A stretch of 12,114 nt of DNA from Bacteroidales bacterium UBA5072. GTDB lineage: Bacteria > Bacteroidota > Bacteroidia > Bacteroidales > UBA10428. Shown here in pieces: positions 1-7,111 of this stretch (position 1 is its first letter; every line of letters starts with the position of its first letter). Both the position numbers and the translations under genes were made by a program. The DNA is taken from assembly GCA_002415855.1 (NCBI GenBank), contig DIAS01000023.1, positions 1 to 12,114 on the forward strand, given 5' to 3'. The notes below the pieces were generated by a model that ran no database searches, was not told the DNA's origin, and worked only from the letters and a program-made list of their open reading frames with translations.

Positions 1-1
1 G

Positions 2-2170
2 AAATACCGGTATGGCAAAGACGGGGAAGCCCTGCAACGGGTAAGGCATGAACTGGAGATCATCGACAGACTTGGATTTTCATCCTATTTCCTGATCACC
101 TGGGACATCATCCGGTATTCCATGAGCCGCAGTTTTTACCATGTGGGACGCGGGAGCGGAGCCAACAGCATTGTTGCCTACTGTCTGAAGATCACTGACG
201 TAGACCCCATTGAGCTGAACCTGTATTTTGAACGATTCATCAACCCCAAGCGCTCTTCCCCGCCCGATTTTGACATTGACTTCTCCTGGAGAGACCGTGA
301 CGAAGTGCAGGACTACATATTCAAACGCTATGGCAACAAGCACACAGCCTTACTGGGTACCGTTACTACGTTCCGTGACCGGTCTATTTTCCGCGAGCTG
401 GGAAAAGTTTACGGCCTGCCCAAGGAAGAAATCGACCGGTTGGTCGACAACCCCGCTGATCCTGGTCACAAGGACGAGGTCACCGAACAATTGTACCACA
501 TGGGCGACAGGCTGATGGACTTTCCCAACATACGCAGTATCCATGCCGGTGGCATACTCATCTCGGAAGAACCCATCACCAGTTACACGGCGCTCGATCT
601 CCCGCCGAAAGGTTTTCCCACCACACAGTTCGACATGTATGTCGCGGAAGCCATAGGATTCGAAAAGCTGGATATTCTCAGCCAGCGTGGAATAGGTCAT
701 ATCAATGAAAGCGTGGAAATCATCCGGCAGAACAGGGGAATCAAAGTTGATGTCCACCAGGTAAGGGAATTTAAAAAGGATAAGAAGGTGAATGAACGGC
801 TATACCGGGGTGAGGCCATCGGCTGTTTCTATATTGAAAGTCCAGCCATGCGCGGTCTGCTTAAGAAACTGAAATGCGACAACTACCTTACACTGGTGGC
901 AGCCAGTTCCATCATACGGCCTGGTGTTGCCAAATCCGGAATGATGAAGGAATACATCAAAAGATTTCATGATCCGGAAGGCTTCAGCTACCTGCATCCT
1001 GTCATGGAAGAACAGCTGAAGGAAACCTTCGGTGTCATGGTGTACCAGGAAGATGTGATCAAGATCTGCCACCATTTTGCCGGCCTCGACCTGGCCGATG
1101 CCGATATTTTGCGCAGGGCCATGGCGGGTAGATTCCGATCGAAAGGCGAGTTTGAGCGCATCCGGCAGCGTTTTTTCAGCAATTGCAGCGAAAGAGGCTA
1201 TTCAGTTGAACTCACTGCCGAAGTATGGCGACAGGTGGCCTCATTTGCGGGATATGCCTTCTCAAAAGCCCATTCTGCATCCTATGCCGTGGAGAGCTAC
1301 CAGAGTCTTTTTCTGAAAACCTATTATCCGCAGGAATTTATGGTGGCAGTGATCAATAATTTCGGTGGCTTTTACCGCACCTGGGTGTATTTTAACGAAG
1401 CACGACGTTCGGGGGCATCCATTTTGTTGCCCTGCGTCAATAAAAGCGTTTACAAGACCTGTATTTGCGGCAGCGATGTTTACATCGGATTGGTACACAT
1501 TGCCAACCTTGAAGGAAAAGTAGCTGAATCCATCGTTGCTGAACGTGAACGCCATGGGGAATATCGCAACCTCGAAGATTTTATCAGCCGTGTTCCTGCA
1601 GGAATTGAACAACTGGTGATCCTGATCCGCCTCAATGCTTTCCGTTTTACCGGAAAGACTAAGAAACAGCTGCTGTGGGAAGCACACCTGATGCTCGGGA
1701 AAAGTACACAGGAGAGCCCTGATCCCATGCTCTTCAACGAAAAACCCAGGGAATTCATTCTTCCCCGGTTGGAACAGACCCGGCTGGAAGATGCCTATGA
1801 TGAAATCGAACTCATCGGGTTTCCAGTTACCCTCACCAGTTTTGACCTGCTCGAAACAAAGTTCCGGGGCGATATTCACGCGACTGAACTGATCAGGCAT
1901 GTGGGCCGGAAAGTCAGGATGCTCGGCAACCTGGTCACCATCAAATATGTGCATACCGTGAAAGGTGAATGGATGCACTTTGGTTGTTTTCTCGACATAA
2001 ACGGCGAGTTTTTCGATACGGTCAACTTCCCCTCCTCACTAAAAAGCTACCCCTTCAGGGGATATGGCGTTTACCTGATACTGGGCACTGTAACGGAGGA
2101 ATTCGGATTCCCGAGCATAACCGTTGAGAAAATGGCGAAGCTGCCGTTTCAGAAGGATCCCAGGTATTAG
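2..2170 (+). CDS. DNA polymerase III alpha subunit, short (translesion-type) DnaE, 5'-truncated by window
   Basis: C-family replicative/translesion DNA polymerase catalytic subunit; 722 residues are visible and the frame is open to the left edge, so the N-terminal PHP domain lies outside. The catalytic aspartates are seen: PPDFDIDF around fragment residues 88-94 (Asp codons at 266 and 272) and the third Asp in KLDIL (codon at 671). The fingers and helix-hairpin region follow (VYQEDVIKI, LRRAMAGRF, AFSKAHSASYAVESYQS), and a C-terminal OB-fold-like segment lies at about residues 637-700. The protein stops soon after the OB region, so it lacks the long C-terminal tau-binding extension of E. coli DnaE. 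Bacteroidota commonly carry such a ~1000-residue second DnaE beside a full-length one, often near a Y-family polymerase; that partner would be upstream and is not visible. DNA-damage tolerance is therefore inferred. Assignment to the polymerase family is certain; the paralogue type is likely. Confidence 0.95.
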   Translation, partial: KYRYGKDGEALQRVRHELEIIDRLGFSSYFLITWDIIRYSMSRSFYHVGRGSGANSIVAYCLKITDVDPIELNLYFERFINPKRSSPPDFDIDFSWRDRDEVQDYIFKRYGNKHTALLGTVTTFRDRSIFRELGKVYGLPKEEIDRLVDNPADPGHKDEVTEQLYHMGDRLMDFPNIRSIHAGGILISEEPITSYTALDLPPKGFPTTQFDMYVAEAIGFEKLDILSQRGIGHINESVEIIRQNRGIKVDVHQVREFKKDKKVNERLYRGEAIGCFYIESPAMRGLLKKLKCDNYLTLVAASSIIRPGVAKSGMMKEYIKRFHDPEGFSYLHPVMEEQLKETFGVMVYQEDVIKICHHFAGLDLADADILRRAMAGRFRSKGEFERIRQRFFSNCSERGYSVELTAEVWRQVASFAGYAFSKAHSASYAVESYQSLFLKTYYPQEFMVAVINNFGGFYRTWVYFNEARRSGASILLPCVNKSVYKTCICGSDVYIGLVHIANLEGKVAESIVAERERHGEYRNLEDFISRVPAGIEQLVILIRLNAFRFTGKTKKQLLWEAHLMLGKSTQESPDPMLFNEKPREFILPRLEQTRLEDAYDEIELIGFPVTLTSFDLLETKFRGDIHATELIRHVGRKVRMLGNLVTIKYVHTVKGEWMHFGCFLDINGEFFDTVNFPSSLKSYPFRGYGVYLILGTVTEEFGFPSITVEKMAKLPFQKDPRY

Positions 2171-2248
2171 CGATGAGGGGGAAACAGGAAGATGGGAGAA
2201 CGCAACACTTATGGGGATTTTGCGTACCATATGACAAACCGGAAAATC

Positions 2249-2992
2249 ATGAAAAGCATTGTATCAATCGTTGCCGGCCTGATAAGCCTGGCCAGCCTTG
2301 CCCAGCAATATGAACTTCCCAATCCATCGCCCCGTGAACAACAAGTTCAGCATACCCTGTTCAGCGTCTCATACAACGAAGGCTATGAATTGCCCTCCTG
2401 GGCTGCCTGGCAGCTGACACCCGAACAGGCAAAGGCTACAGGCACGTTTAAGGAAAAATATTCCGAGGATCCTGAAATCACAACCGGGACCGCATCCAAC
2501 AAGGATTACAAGGATGCAGGGTTTATCATCGGTCAGCTGGTTCCACCCGAAGACATGTTTACCACCCAGCAGGCCGTGGATGAAACCTTTCTCATGTCGA
2601 ACACCGTACCGTTCAAACCTTCCTTTAACAAATATGTCTGGGAACCATTGGAAAAGCTTATCCGGGAATGGGCCAAAGAAGGCAGCACCCTGTATATCGT
2701 GGCAGGACCTGTTCTCCAGGATGCACCCTTTGGAACCTTCGGCCCCAATAAAGTAAGTATACCGACACGGTTTTATAAGGCCGTACTTGATGTGCACGGT
2801 GAACGGGCTATCGGTTTCATTATACGCAGCAATGTGGCAAGTGGAGCATCCAGATCATTTGCCATCACGGTGGACGACCTCGAAAAAACAACCGGTCTTG
2901 ATCTCTTTCCCGAACTCCCGGATGACCTGGAAAAGAAGGTAGAAAGCAGCAATGATTTTACCAAATGGAATTTTAAGGCACTGGAGCAGTGA
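2249..2992 (+). CDS. Secreted DNA/RNA non-specific endonuclease-fold protein with degenerate active site
   Basis: 247 residues from the chosen ATG. This start gives a clean signal peptide (MKS, hydrophobic stretch, cleavage near SLA/QQ). In-frame ATGs at 2231 and 2192 are alternatives; the latter has an AGGAAG just upstream. The mature part follows the NUC1/Endonuclease_NS layout: SVSYNEGYELPSWAAWQLT, then a TGTASNKDY segment, then the active-site region, ETFLMSNTVPF, FNKYVWEPLEKL and TGLDLFPEL near the end. The family's DRGH motif is replaced by IIGQ (Gln at residue 96, codon 2534), so the general-base histidine and the adjacent Arg and Asp are gone. The metal-site Asn (residue 127) and the Glu eight residues later (135) remain. 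Catalysis by the known mechanism looks impossible; a binding or structural role is inferred. It lies right after the polymerase gene on the same strand and may be co-transcribed. Confidence 0.87.
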   Translation: MKSIVSIVAGLISLASLAQQYELPNPSPREQQVQHTLFSVSYNEGYELPSWAAWQLTPEQAKATGTFKEKYSEDPEITTGTASNKDYKDAGFIIGQLVPPEDMFTTQQAVDETFLMSNTVPFKPSFNKYVWEPLEKLIREWAKEGSTLYIVAGPVLQDAPFGTFGPNKVSIPTRFYKAVLDVHGERAIGFIIRSNVASGASRSFAITVDDLEKTTGLDLFPELPDDLEKKVESSNDFTKWNFKALEQ

Positions 2993-3040
2993 CCAGGGAC
3001 ATACCCACCAGTCCCCTATCCCTCATCCCATATAACTCTA

Positions 3041-3598
3041 CTACTGCCAGTGAAAATGTATTTCCGTTGAATCTTCACCCTTTGACAGGGCCTTGGTAAT
3101 TTTATAGCTCGGTTCCCTGCAGTTGGCAAGTTCCAGGGCCTTTCTTATCCAGCCGGCAATTCGGTATTCGATAGATTCATCAATATCTTCGAAACGAATT
3201 ATGCGCATGATGGCATCATTGGAGCCGATTATGGATGCTTCAATCTCACTGGGCTCATAAAAGGTTGTAAAGATCTTGGTTGCACGCTGTAACAGAAACT
3301 GGGGTGAAGCAATCATTAAAAAAACCTTATAAAATCCTTTCAGACTAACTTCTGCACTCCAACTGCCCAATTGGTCACCACCGGTTTTAATATCATTGTT
3401 ATAGCAAATTTGCATGATCTTGCCAACCGGTATCAGATAACCTTCTTTGTAAGGATACCATGCGGTTGCATCCAGCATGGAGGTAAAGATCTTTTTGGAT
3501 TCCGGAGTCAGCGCATTCAACCATTTTTCGTACGAACCGGGAAAGTTGGTTTTGACAAAATCCCGGGTAGTTCTGACAGCAGTGCCTTTGACTTGCAT
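3041..3598 (-). CDS. Hypothetical protein resembling TIGR02265/heme-NO-binding-like family
   Basis: 185 residues, soluble, with no signal peptide or membrane segment. The N-terminus (VKGTAVRTTRDFVKTNF), the central LDATAWYPYKEGYLIPV and the segment SPQFLLQRATKIFTTFYEP recall the layout of DUF2378/TIGR02265 and heme-NO-binding-like proteins: an opening KG strand, an acidic alpha-helical region, a WYP motif, then a closing beta region ending in a tryptophan two residues from the C-terminus (HFHWQ). This is a resemblance recognised by eye, not a confirmed family. No heme-ligand histidine can be assigned with confidence. The start ATG lies only 4 bp after the sucD stop codon, so translation is probably coupled to sucD in one mRNA. 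This suggests a regulatory or small-ligand-sensing protein expressed with central metabolism, which is inference only. It is convergent with the nuclease-fold gene. Confidence 0.75.
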   Translation of the reverse strand: MQVKGTAVRTTRDFVKTNFPGSYEKWLNALTPESKKIFTSMLDATAWYPYKEGYLIPVGKIMQICYNNDIKTGGDQLGSWSAEVSLKGFYKVFLMIASPQFLLQRATKIFTTFYEPSEIEASIIGSNDAIMRIIRFEDIDESIEYRIAGWIRKALELANCREPSYKITKALSKGEDSTEIHFHWQ

Positions 3599-3602
3599 TA
3601 TG

Positions 3603-4475
3603 TTATTTATTTAGTGCTTTCACCATGGTTGCAGCAATATGCGCCGGTGATTCAACAACATGAATTCCGCATTCAAGCATGATTTTCATCTTGGCTGCTG
3701 CCGTATCTGCCATTCCTCCGATTATTGCACCGGCATGCCCCATCCTTCTTCCCTTTGGGGCTGTTTGTCCTGCAATAAAACCCACAACAGGCTTGGTACT
3801 GTGTTCCTTAATCCACCGGGCAGCATCGACTTCCATACTGCCGCCGATCTCCCCTATCAGGATAATGCCCTCAGTTTCAGGGTCATCCATAAAAAGTCTG
3901 ATCACATCCAATGCGGTGGTACCAATGATAGGATCACCTCCTATGCCAACGCAGGTTGATTGTCCCATACCAGCTTTGGTCACCTGGTCGACCGCTTCAT
4001 AAGTAAGGGTACCCGACCGTGAAACGATACCGATATGACCTTTTTTGTGGATGAAGCCCGGCATGATACCCACCTTGGCCTCACCCGGTGTAATAATCCC
4101 GGGACAATTCGGGCCGATCAGGCGTGTATTGCAGCCTGCCAGATATTGCTTCACCTTAACCATATCAAGTGTGGGAATTCCTTCGGTAATGCAAACAACC
4201 AGCCTGATACCTGCGTCTGCCGCCTCCATGATGGCATCCGCGGCAAAAGCAGCCGGAACAAAAATAATGGAGGTATCCGCACCGGTACTTTTCACGGCTT
4301 CTTCCACCGTATGAAAGACAGGCCTGCCAAGATGGGATTGTCCACCTTTACCGGGTGTGATTCCGCCGACAACCTGTGTTCCATAATCGATCATCTGCTG
4401 TGCATGAAATGATCCTTCTCCACCCGTGAAGCCCTGCACAATCACTCGCGAATTCTTGTTTACCAGTATACTCAT
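3603..4475 (-). CDS. sucD: Succinyl-CoA synthetase (ADP/GDP-forming) alpha subunit
   Basis: Catalyses, with the SucC beta subunit, the reversible conversion of succinyl-CoA to succinate with substrate-level phosphorylation in the TCA cycle; cytosolic. The start chosen (MSILVNKNSRVIVQGFTG) gives 290 residues, the usual SucD length. An in-frame extension to 4580 adds AT-rich, non-homologous residues and is rejected. Visible motifs are the CoA-binding Rossmann region (FTGGEGSFHAQQM, GGITPGKGG), GPNCPGIITPGE, SRSGTLTYEAV, and the phosphohistidine loop GHAGAIIGG with the active-site His at residue 247. sucC is not adjacent: the upstream neighbour is divergent mnmE and the downstream one is the 185-residue possible sensor protein, 4 bp away. 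The beta subunit must therefore be encoded elsewhere. A TAnnTTTG-like promoter lies 27 bp upstream of the start. Confidence 0.97.
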   Translation of the reverse strand: MSILVNKNSRVIVQGFTGGEGSFHAQQMIDYGTQVVGGITPGKGGQSHLGRPVFHTVEEAVKSTGADTSIIFVPAAFAADAIMEAADAGIRLVVCITEGIPTLDMVKVKQYLAGCNTRLIGPNCPGIITPGEAKVGIMPGFIHKKGHIGIVSRSGTLTYEAVDQVTKAGMGQSTCVGIGGDPIIGTTALDVIRLFMDDPETEGIILIGEIGGSMEVDAARWIKEHSTKPVVGFIAGQTAPKGRRMGHAGAIIGGMADTAAAKMKIMLECGIHVVESPAHIAATMVKALNK

Positions 4476-4501
4476 TACTATTTTTATCAATCTTGTTGTT
4501 T

Positions 4502-4533
4502 CAAAAATAGCATAAATAATTATGAATGATAAA
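4502..4533 (-). promoter_or_regulatory. Putative Bacteroidota-type promoter for sucD
   Basis: On the minus strand, TATTTTTG (4509 to 4502) matches the TAnnTTTG -7 consensus, with TTTA (4533 to 4530) 20 bp upstream as an imperfect -33 TTTG element. It would give a 5' leader of about 20 bases before the sucD ATG at 4475. Consensus match only; no mapped start. Confidence 0.5.
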
Positions 4534-4548
4534 TTATGAATTATGAAT
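4519..4548. repeat. AT-rich short direct repeats between divergent promoters
   Basis: The 9-mer ATTATGAAT occurs at 4519-4527, 4533-4541 and 4540-4548, the last two overlapping with a 7-bp period. A related AATAATGAATAATT follows at 4559-4572. The repeats sit between the candidate -7 element of sucD and the -33 element of mnmE. Similar ATTATGA-type iterations occur in intergenic DNA of this phylum; no function is known to me. Confidence 0.6.
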
Positions 4549-4575
4549 TTGGGTGGTGAATAATGAATAATTTTG
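4548..4575 (+). promoter_or_regulatory. Putative Bacteroidota-type promoter for mnmE
   Basis: TTTG at 4548-4551 and TAATTTTG at 4568-4575 (exact TAnnTTTG) are separated by 16 bp, near the expected spacing for the primary sigma factor of Bacteroidota. The mnmE ATG lies 25 bp downstream of the -7 element, so the leader would be short. Consensus match only. Confidence 0.6.
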
Positions 4576-4600
4576 CACACGCCAATTCGGACATTGATTT

Positions 4601-6013
4601 ATGTATTCCAAAGAAGATACTATTTGCGCCATATCAACCCCGAACGGACGGGGTGCAATTGCCGTACTTCGTTGCAGCGGTCCGGATTCCTTTAACATTG
4701 CTGAAAAGATCATCCGGCTGCCTGAAAGAAAAGGCAAGCTTTCAGGCCAGGCTGCCAATACCGTTCATTTTGCCAGCGTAGTGGAAGGAATTCAGGTAAT
4801 TGACGAGGTGATGGTAACCCTGTTCAAGGGACCACACTCCTATTCCGGCGAAGATACAGTGGAGATCAGCTGCCACGGATCACCGTATATTCAGAAAAAG
4901 ATCCTTGAATTGCTTGTGCAGGCCGGAGCACGTATGGCCACTGCCGGTGAGTTCACGCTCAGAGCCTTTCTCAATGGAAAACTCGATCTTACCCAGGTGG
5001 AGGCTGTTGCCGACCTGATCGCCTCGGGCTCAAAAGCCGCACACAGGATAGCCATGAGCCAGATGCGGGGTGGCTTTACCCAGGAAATCAGGAAACTCAG
5101 GGACAAACTACTGACTTTCACTTCACTGGTTGAACTGGAACTGGACTTTAGCGAAGAGGACGTGGAATTTGCCGACCGTGGTCAGCTTAAAACCCTGCTA
5201 AATGAGATTACAAATGTTCTCGACAGCCTGAGCAATTCCTTCGTGCTGGGGAATGTCATCAAACAGGGTATTCCGGTTGCCATTGTAGGCAGAACCAATG
5301 CCGGAAAGTCGACTTTGCTGAATCTTCTGCTGCGGGAAGAGAAAGCCATTGTTTCGGATATCGAAGGAACCACGCGCGATTCCATTGAGGATGTGATCAG
5401 TATCCGTGGTGTGCACTTCAGGCTCATTGATACGGCAGGGCTCAGACATACCGAGGATGCCATCGAAAAACTCGGCATCCGGCGTACCTGGGAAAAGATC
5501 GACCAGGCCTCCGTGGTGCTCCAGGTTCTTGATCCCAAAAGCCGACCCGATGAAATCATTCATCTTCGCGACAAAATTAAGGCTGACCAGGGTATAGCGG
5601 AAAAACAGCTGATCATCGTGCTGAATAAAATGGACCTGGTGCCTCCCGGAAAAATGGAGCCTCTGCTGGCAAAATTCAGATCGGTACTGTTGCCCGGTGA
5701 AACCCTGATCCCCATCTCCGCTGCCTCGGGCAATAATCTGCAGCTTTTGGAAGAATCCCTGATGACGATCCCGGGTGCTTACAGTACGCGGGAGAACGAC
5801 GTCATCATTACCAACGTACGCCATTTTGAAGCACTGACCAGGGCTCTCGAGGCCCTGACACGGGCCACCAACGGATTGAACAACCGGCTCCCGGACGATT
5901 TGCTTTCACAGGATATCCGCGAAGCCCTCCACTACCTCGGGGAAATCACCGGTGAGATCACAAATGACGAGGTGCTGGGGAATATTTTTAAGAATTTTTG
6001 TATCGGGAAATAA
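4601..6013 (+). CDS. mnmE: tRNA uridine-5-carboxymethylaminomethyl(34) synthesis GTPase MnmE
   Basis: 470 residues, normal for MnmE (TrmE). With MnmG it installs the carboxymethylaminomethyl group on U34 of certain tRNAs, using folate, FAD and GTP; cytosolic. The domain order is complete: an N-terminal tetrahydrofolate-binding domain (starts YSKEDTICAISTPNGRGAIA), a helical domain (about 120-215), and an inserted G domain. The G motifs are G1 GRTNAGKST at 230, G2 GTTRD at 256-260, G3 DTAGL at 277-281, G4 NKMD at 342-345 and a SAASG G5 loop. The C-terminus ends in the conserved FCIGK with the functional Cys at 467. G1 has Thr where Pro is common (GRPNAGKS); the P-loop is otherwise intact. The ATG immediately precedes the homologous N-terminus. 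It is monocistronic as far as visible, divergent from sucD, and the last intact gene before the AT-rich decayed region. Confidence 0.98.
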   Translation: MYSKEDTICAISTPNGRGAIAVLRCSGPDSFNIAEKIIRLPERKGKLSGQAANTVHFASVVEGIQVIDEVMVTLFKGPHSYSGEDTVEISCHGSPYIQKKILELLVQAGARMATAGEFTLRAFLNGKLDLTQVEAVADLIASGSKAAHRIAMSQMRGGFTQEIRKLRDKLLTFTSLVELELDFSEEDVEFADRGQLKTLLNEITNVLDSLSNSFVLGNVIKQGIPVAIVGRTNAGKSTLLNLLLREEKAIVSDIEGTTRDSIEDVISIRGVHFRLIDTAGLRHTEDAIEKLGIRRTWEKIDQASVVLQVLDPKSRPDEIIHLRDKIKADQGIAEKQLIIVLNKMDLVPPGKMEPLLAKFRSVLLPGETLIPISAASGNNLQLLEESLMTIPGAYSTRENDVIITNVRHFEALTRALEALTRATNGLNNRLPDDLLSQDIREALHYLGEITGEITNDEVLGNIFKNFCIGK

Positions 6014-6024
6014 ATTCCCTGGAG

Positions 6025-6049
6025 ACGCACGCCGTGCGTTTTCTGTTTT
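6025..6049 (+). terminator. Hairpin followed by T-rich tract after mnmE
   Basis: ACGCAC (6025-6030) and GTGCGT (6034-6039) form a perfect stem with a 3-base loop, followed by TTTTCTGTTTT. Lying 12 bp after the mnmE stop, it could end mnmE transcription. The GAGACGCA start also recalls the dispersed GAGACGCA...TGCGTCTC hairpin repeats found in many environmental genomes; the right arm here would be a decayed copy. Confidence 0.5.
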
Positions 6050-6154
6050 AAAGCCTGAATTACCTCAGTTAAATGTATGTTTTGGTTTTATGTATAGGTA
6101 TTGTTATAATTGACTTACAGGCTCGAAAAATTTACGCTATAGTGTCATGCAACC

Positions 6155-6440
6155 ATGATCACTGTTCTCAAGCCCAGAAAAGCCATTAATAAAGCTTATC
6201 TCAAGGTTAAACCAATCCGTTCGGAAATTGAAAATTCAAGACCCACCTCAAACAATTAATAGACCGCATCAATGATCATGAATCAGAAGAATTTCATAAA
6301 AATCTGGTTATTGACTTTTTAGAAAGGAAAATTCTCAACATAACACTTTATACTTCGAATCTGAAATCGATTATCTTGTTTACCAGTTTTACGACCTGAC
6401 GCCGGAGGAGATTGCGATTGTGGAGAACGCGGTGAAATAG
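6155..6440 (+). pseudogene. Remnant of a type IIG (Eco57I/TaqI-like) restriction-modification enzyme
   Basis: Two ends of one protein survive with the middle lost. From the ATG at 6155, MITVLKPRKAINKAYLKVKP and the following RSEIE match the N-terminus I know from DUF7149-type class I SAM-dependent DNA methyltransferase/endonuclease fusions of Bacteroidota. One base is missing in the A run at 6231-6234. The homology then continues in the next frame as FKTHLKQLIDRINDHESEEF and HKNLVIDFL to about 6320. After an internal deletion a third frame carries the family's C-terminus, ESEIDYLVYQFYDLTPEEIA and IVENAVK, ending at TAG 6438-6440. Intact family members are about a thousand residues, so nearly all of the methyltransferase, nuclease and specificity regions are gone. 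It cannot encode a working enzyme. Recognition is from memory of the family, without a search. Confidence 0.75.
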
Positions 6441-6463
6441 CCTGCCACGCTTCCCATAAGAAC

Positions 6464-6490
6464 AGCGAACCCGGCAGGTTTTCGCTTTTT
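6464..6490 (+). terminator. Likely intrinsic terminator
   Basis: AGCGAA (6464-6469) pairs perfectly with TTCGCT (6481-6486). The stem can extend through CC/GG with a two-T bulge, and TTTT follows immediately. An alternative pairing is CCTGCC (6441-6446) with GGCAGG (6473-6478). It sits just after the stop of the restriction-enzyme remnant and is probably that gene's surviving terminator. Confidence 0.6.
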
Positions 6491-6650
6491 ACAGGCTCCC
6501 GGTTTACATTTTCCAATTTCAAAAGCCTATGCCAGATAAAAGGCCCCCGATATCATTTTCCGATCAGGCAGTAAAACTTAAATCCCGTGGTTTAACTTAT
6601 GGCAATAAACTGAAGCAGGATTTTGTTTATCGAATATAAGCTACTATAGA

Positions 6651-6963
6651 TTAAGGGCTTATACCGTTACAAACCAATTGGCTAAAGATATAAATATCCC
6701 CTCCATTATCTTTCACGCATTATTATTGAACACTTTATTCAATACTTTTCGATTTCATTAATCAATTCAGCGTTAATGAATTTATCCGCAGGTTACCAGA
6801 ACCAAAATACAGTAATTACTCTTTATTAGCCATTGCATTTGACTGCGGGTTTAACGCTAAAACCACTTTTAACCGGTATCTTAAAAAAGCAATAGGATTA
6901 ACTCCTTCCCAACATAAAAGTAAGCTGGCTAATCAGGATGTCATTTTTTGCTTCCTTCATTAA
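6651..6963 (+). pseudogene. Frameshifted AraC-family transcriptional regulator, DNA-binding domain only
   Basis: A continuous AraC-type double helix-turn-helix is readable only across three frames. The first frame gives TNQLAKDINIP (from about 6667). The second gives LHYLSRIIIEHF (from 6701). The third runs from about 6740 to the TAA at 6961-6963 and includes FDFINQFSVNEFIRRLPEP, YSLLAIAFDCGFNAKTTFNR and KKAIGLTPSQHKSKL. The last helix and GF...TTFNR...G.TPS pattern are the AraC signature. At least two frameshifts and the absence of a recognisable effector or membrane domain upstream make this a dead fragment. Intact homologues with this C-terminus are often membrane-associated AraC regulators in Bacteroidota. 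It lies upstream of the DUF6448 gene on the same strand; whether it once regulated it is unknown. Confidence 0.8.
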
Positions 6964-7031
6964 ACGTTCCAGATCATAAATTGGTCGCTAAAAAAGGAAT
7001 TAGACGGGTTCCACTTTATAAACTGGGGCGA

Positions 7032-7058
7032 TTTGACCTCTTTCATACTTTAATTTTG
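7032..7058 (+). promoter_or_regulatory. Putative promoter for the DUF6448 gene
   Basis: TAATTTTG at 7051-7058 is an exact TAnnTTTG match, with TTTG at 7032-7035. The 15-bp gap is somewhat short for the class. It would give a leader of about 45 bases before the ATG at 7112. Nothing else is recognisable between 6964 and 7111. Confidence 0.45.
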
Positions 7059-7111
7059 ACCTGAGATTCACGGATGAATCTTTTATTAATAATTATTTAA
7101 AAATTCAAATT

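Noticed and set aside
1262..1978. Long minus-strand open frame inside the polymerase gene
   Set aside because: It lies entirely antisense to a clearly conserved polymerase sequence and has no recognisable domain; a shadow frame.
4476..4580. N-terminal extension of sucD to 4580
   Set aside because: The extra 35 residues are encoded by AT-rich repeat DNA and precede the conserved SucD start; the family length fits the start at 4475.
6052..6123. AGCCTG and CAGGCT inverted pair flanking 60 bases, considered as insertion-element ends
   Set aside because: Only 6 bp, with no extension, no target duplication and no transposase between.
6319..6522. 67-codon minus-strand frame
   Set aside because: Antisense to the C-terminal part of the restriction-enzyme remnant and its terminator; no domain.
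6529..6639. 36-codon plus-strand frame starting MPDKRPP
   Set aside because: No recognisable family, no ribosome site, and located between two pseudogenes; could be debris of a neighbouring decayed gene but not supportable.
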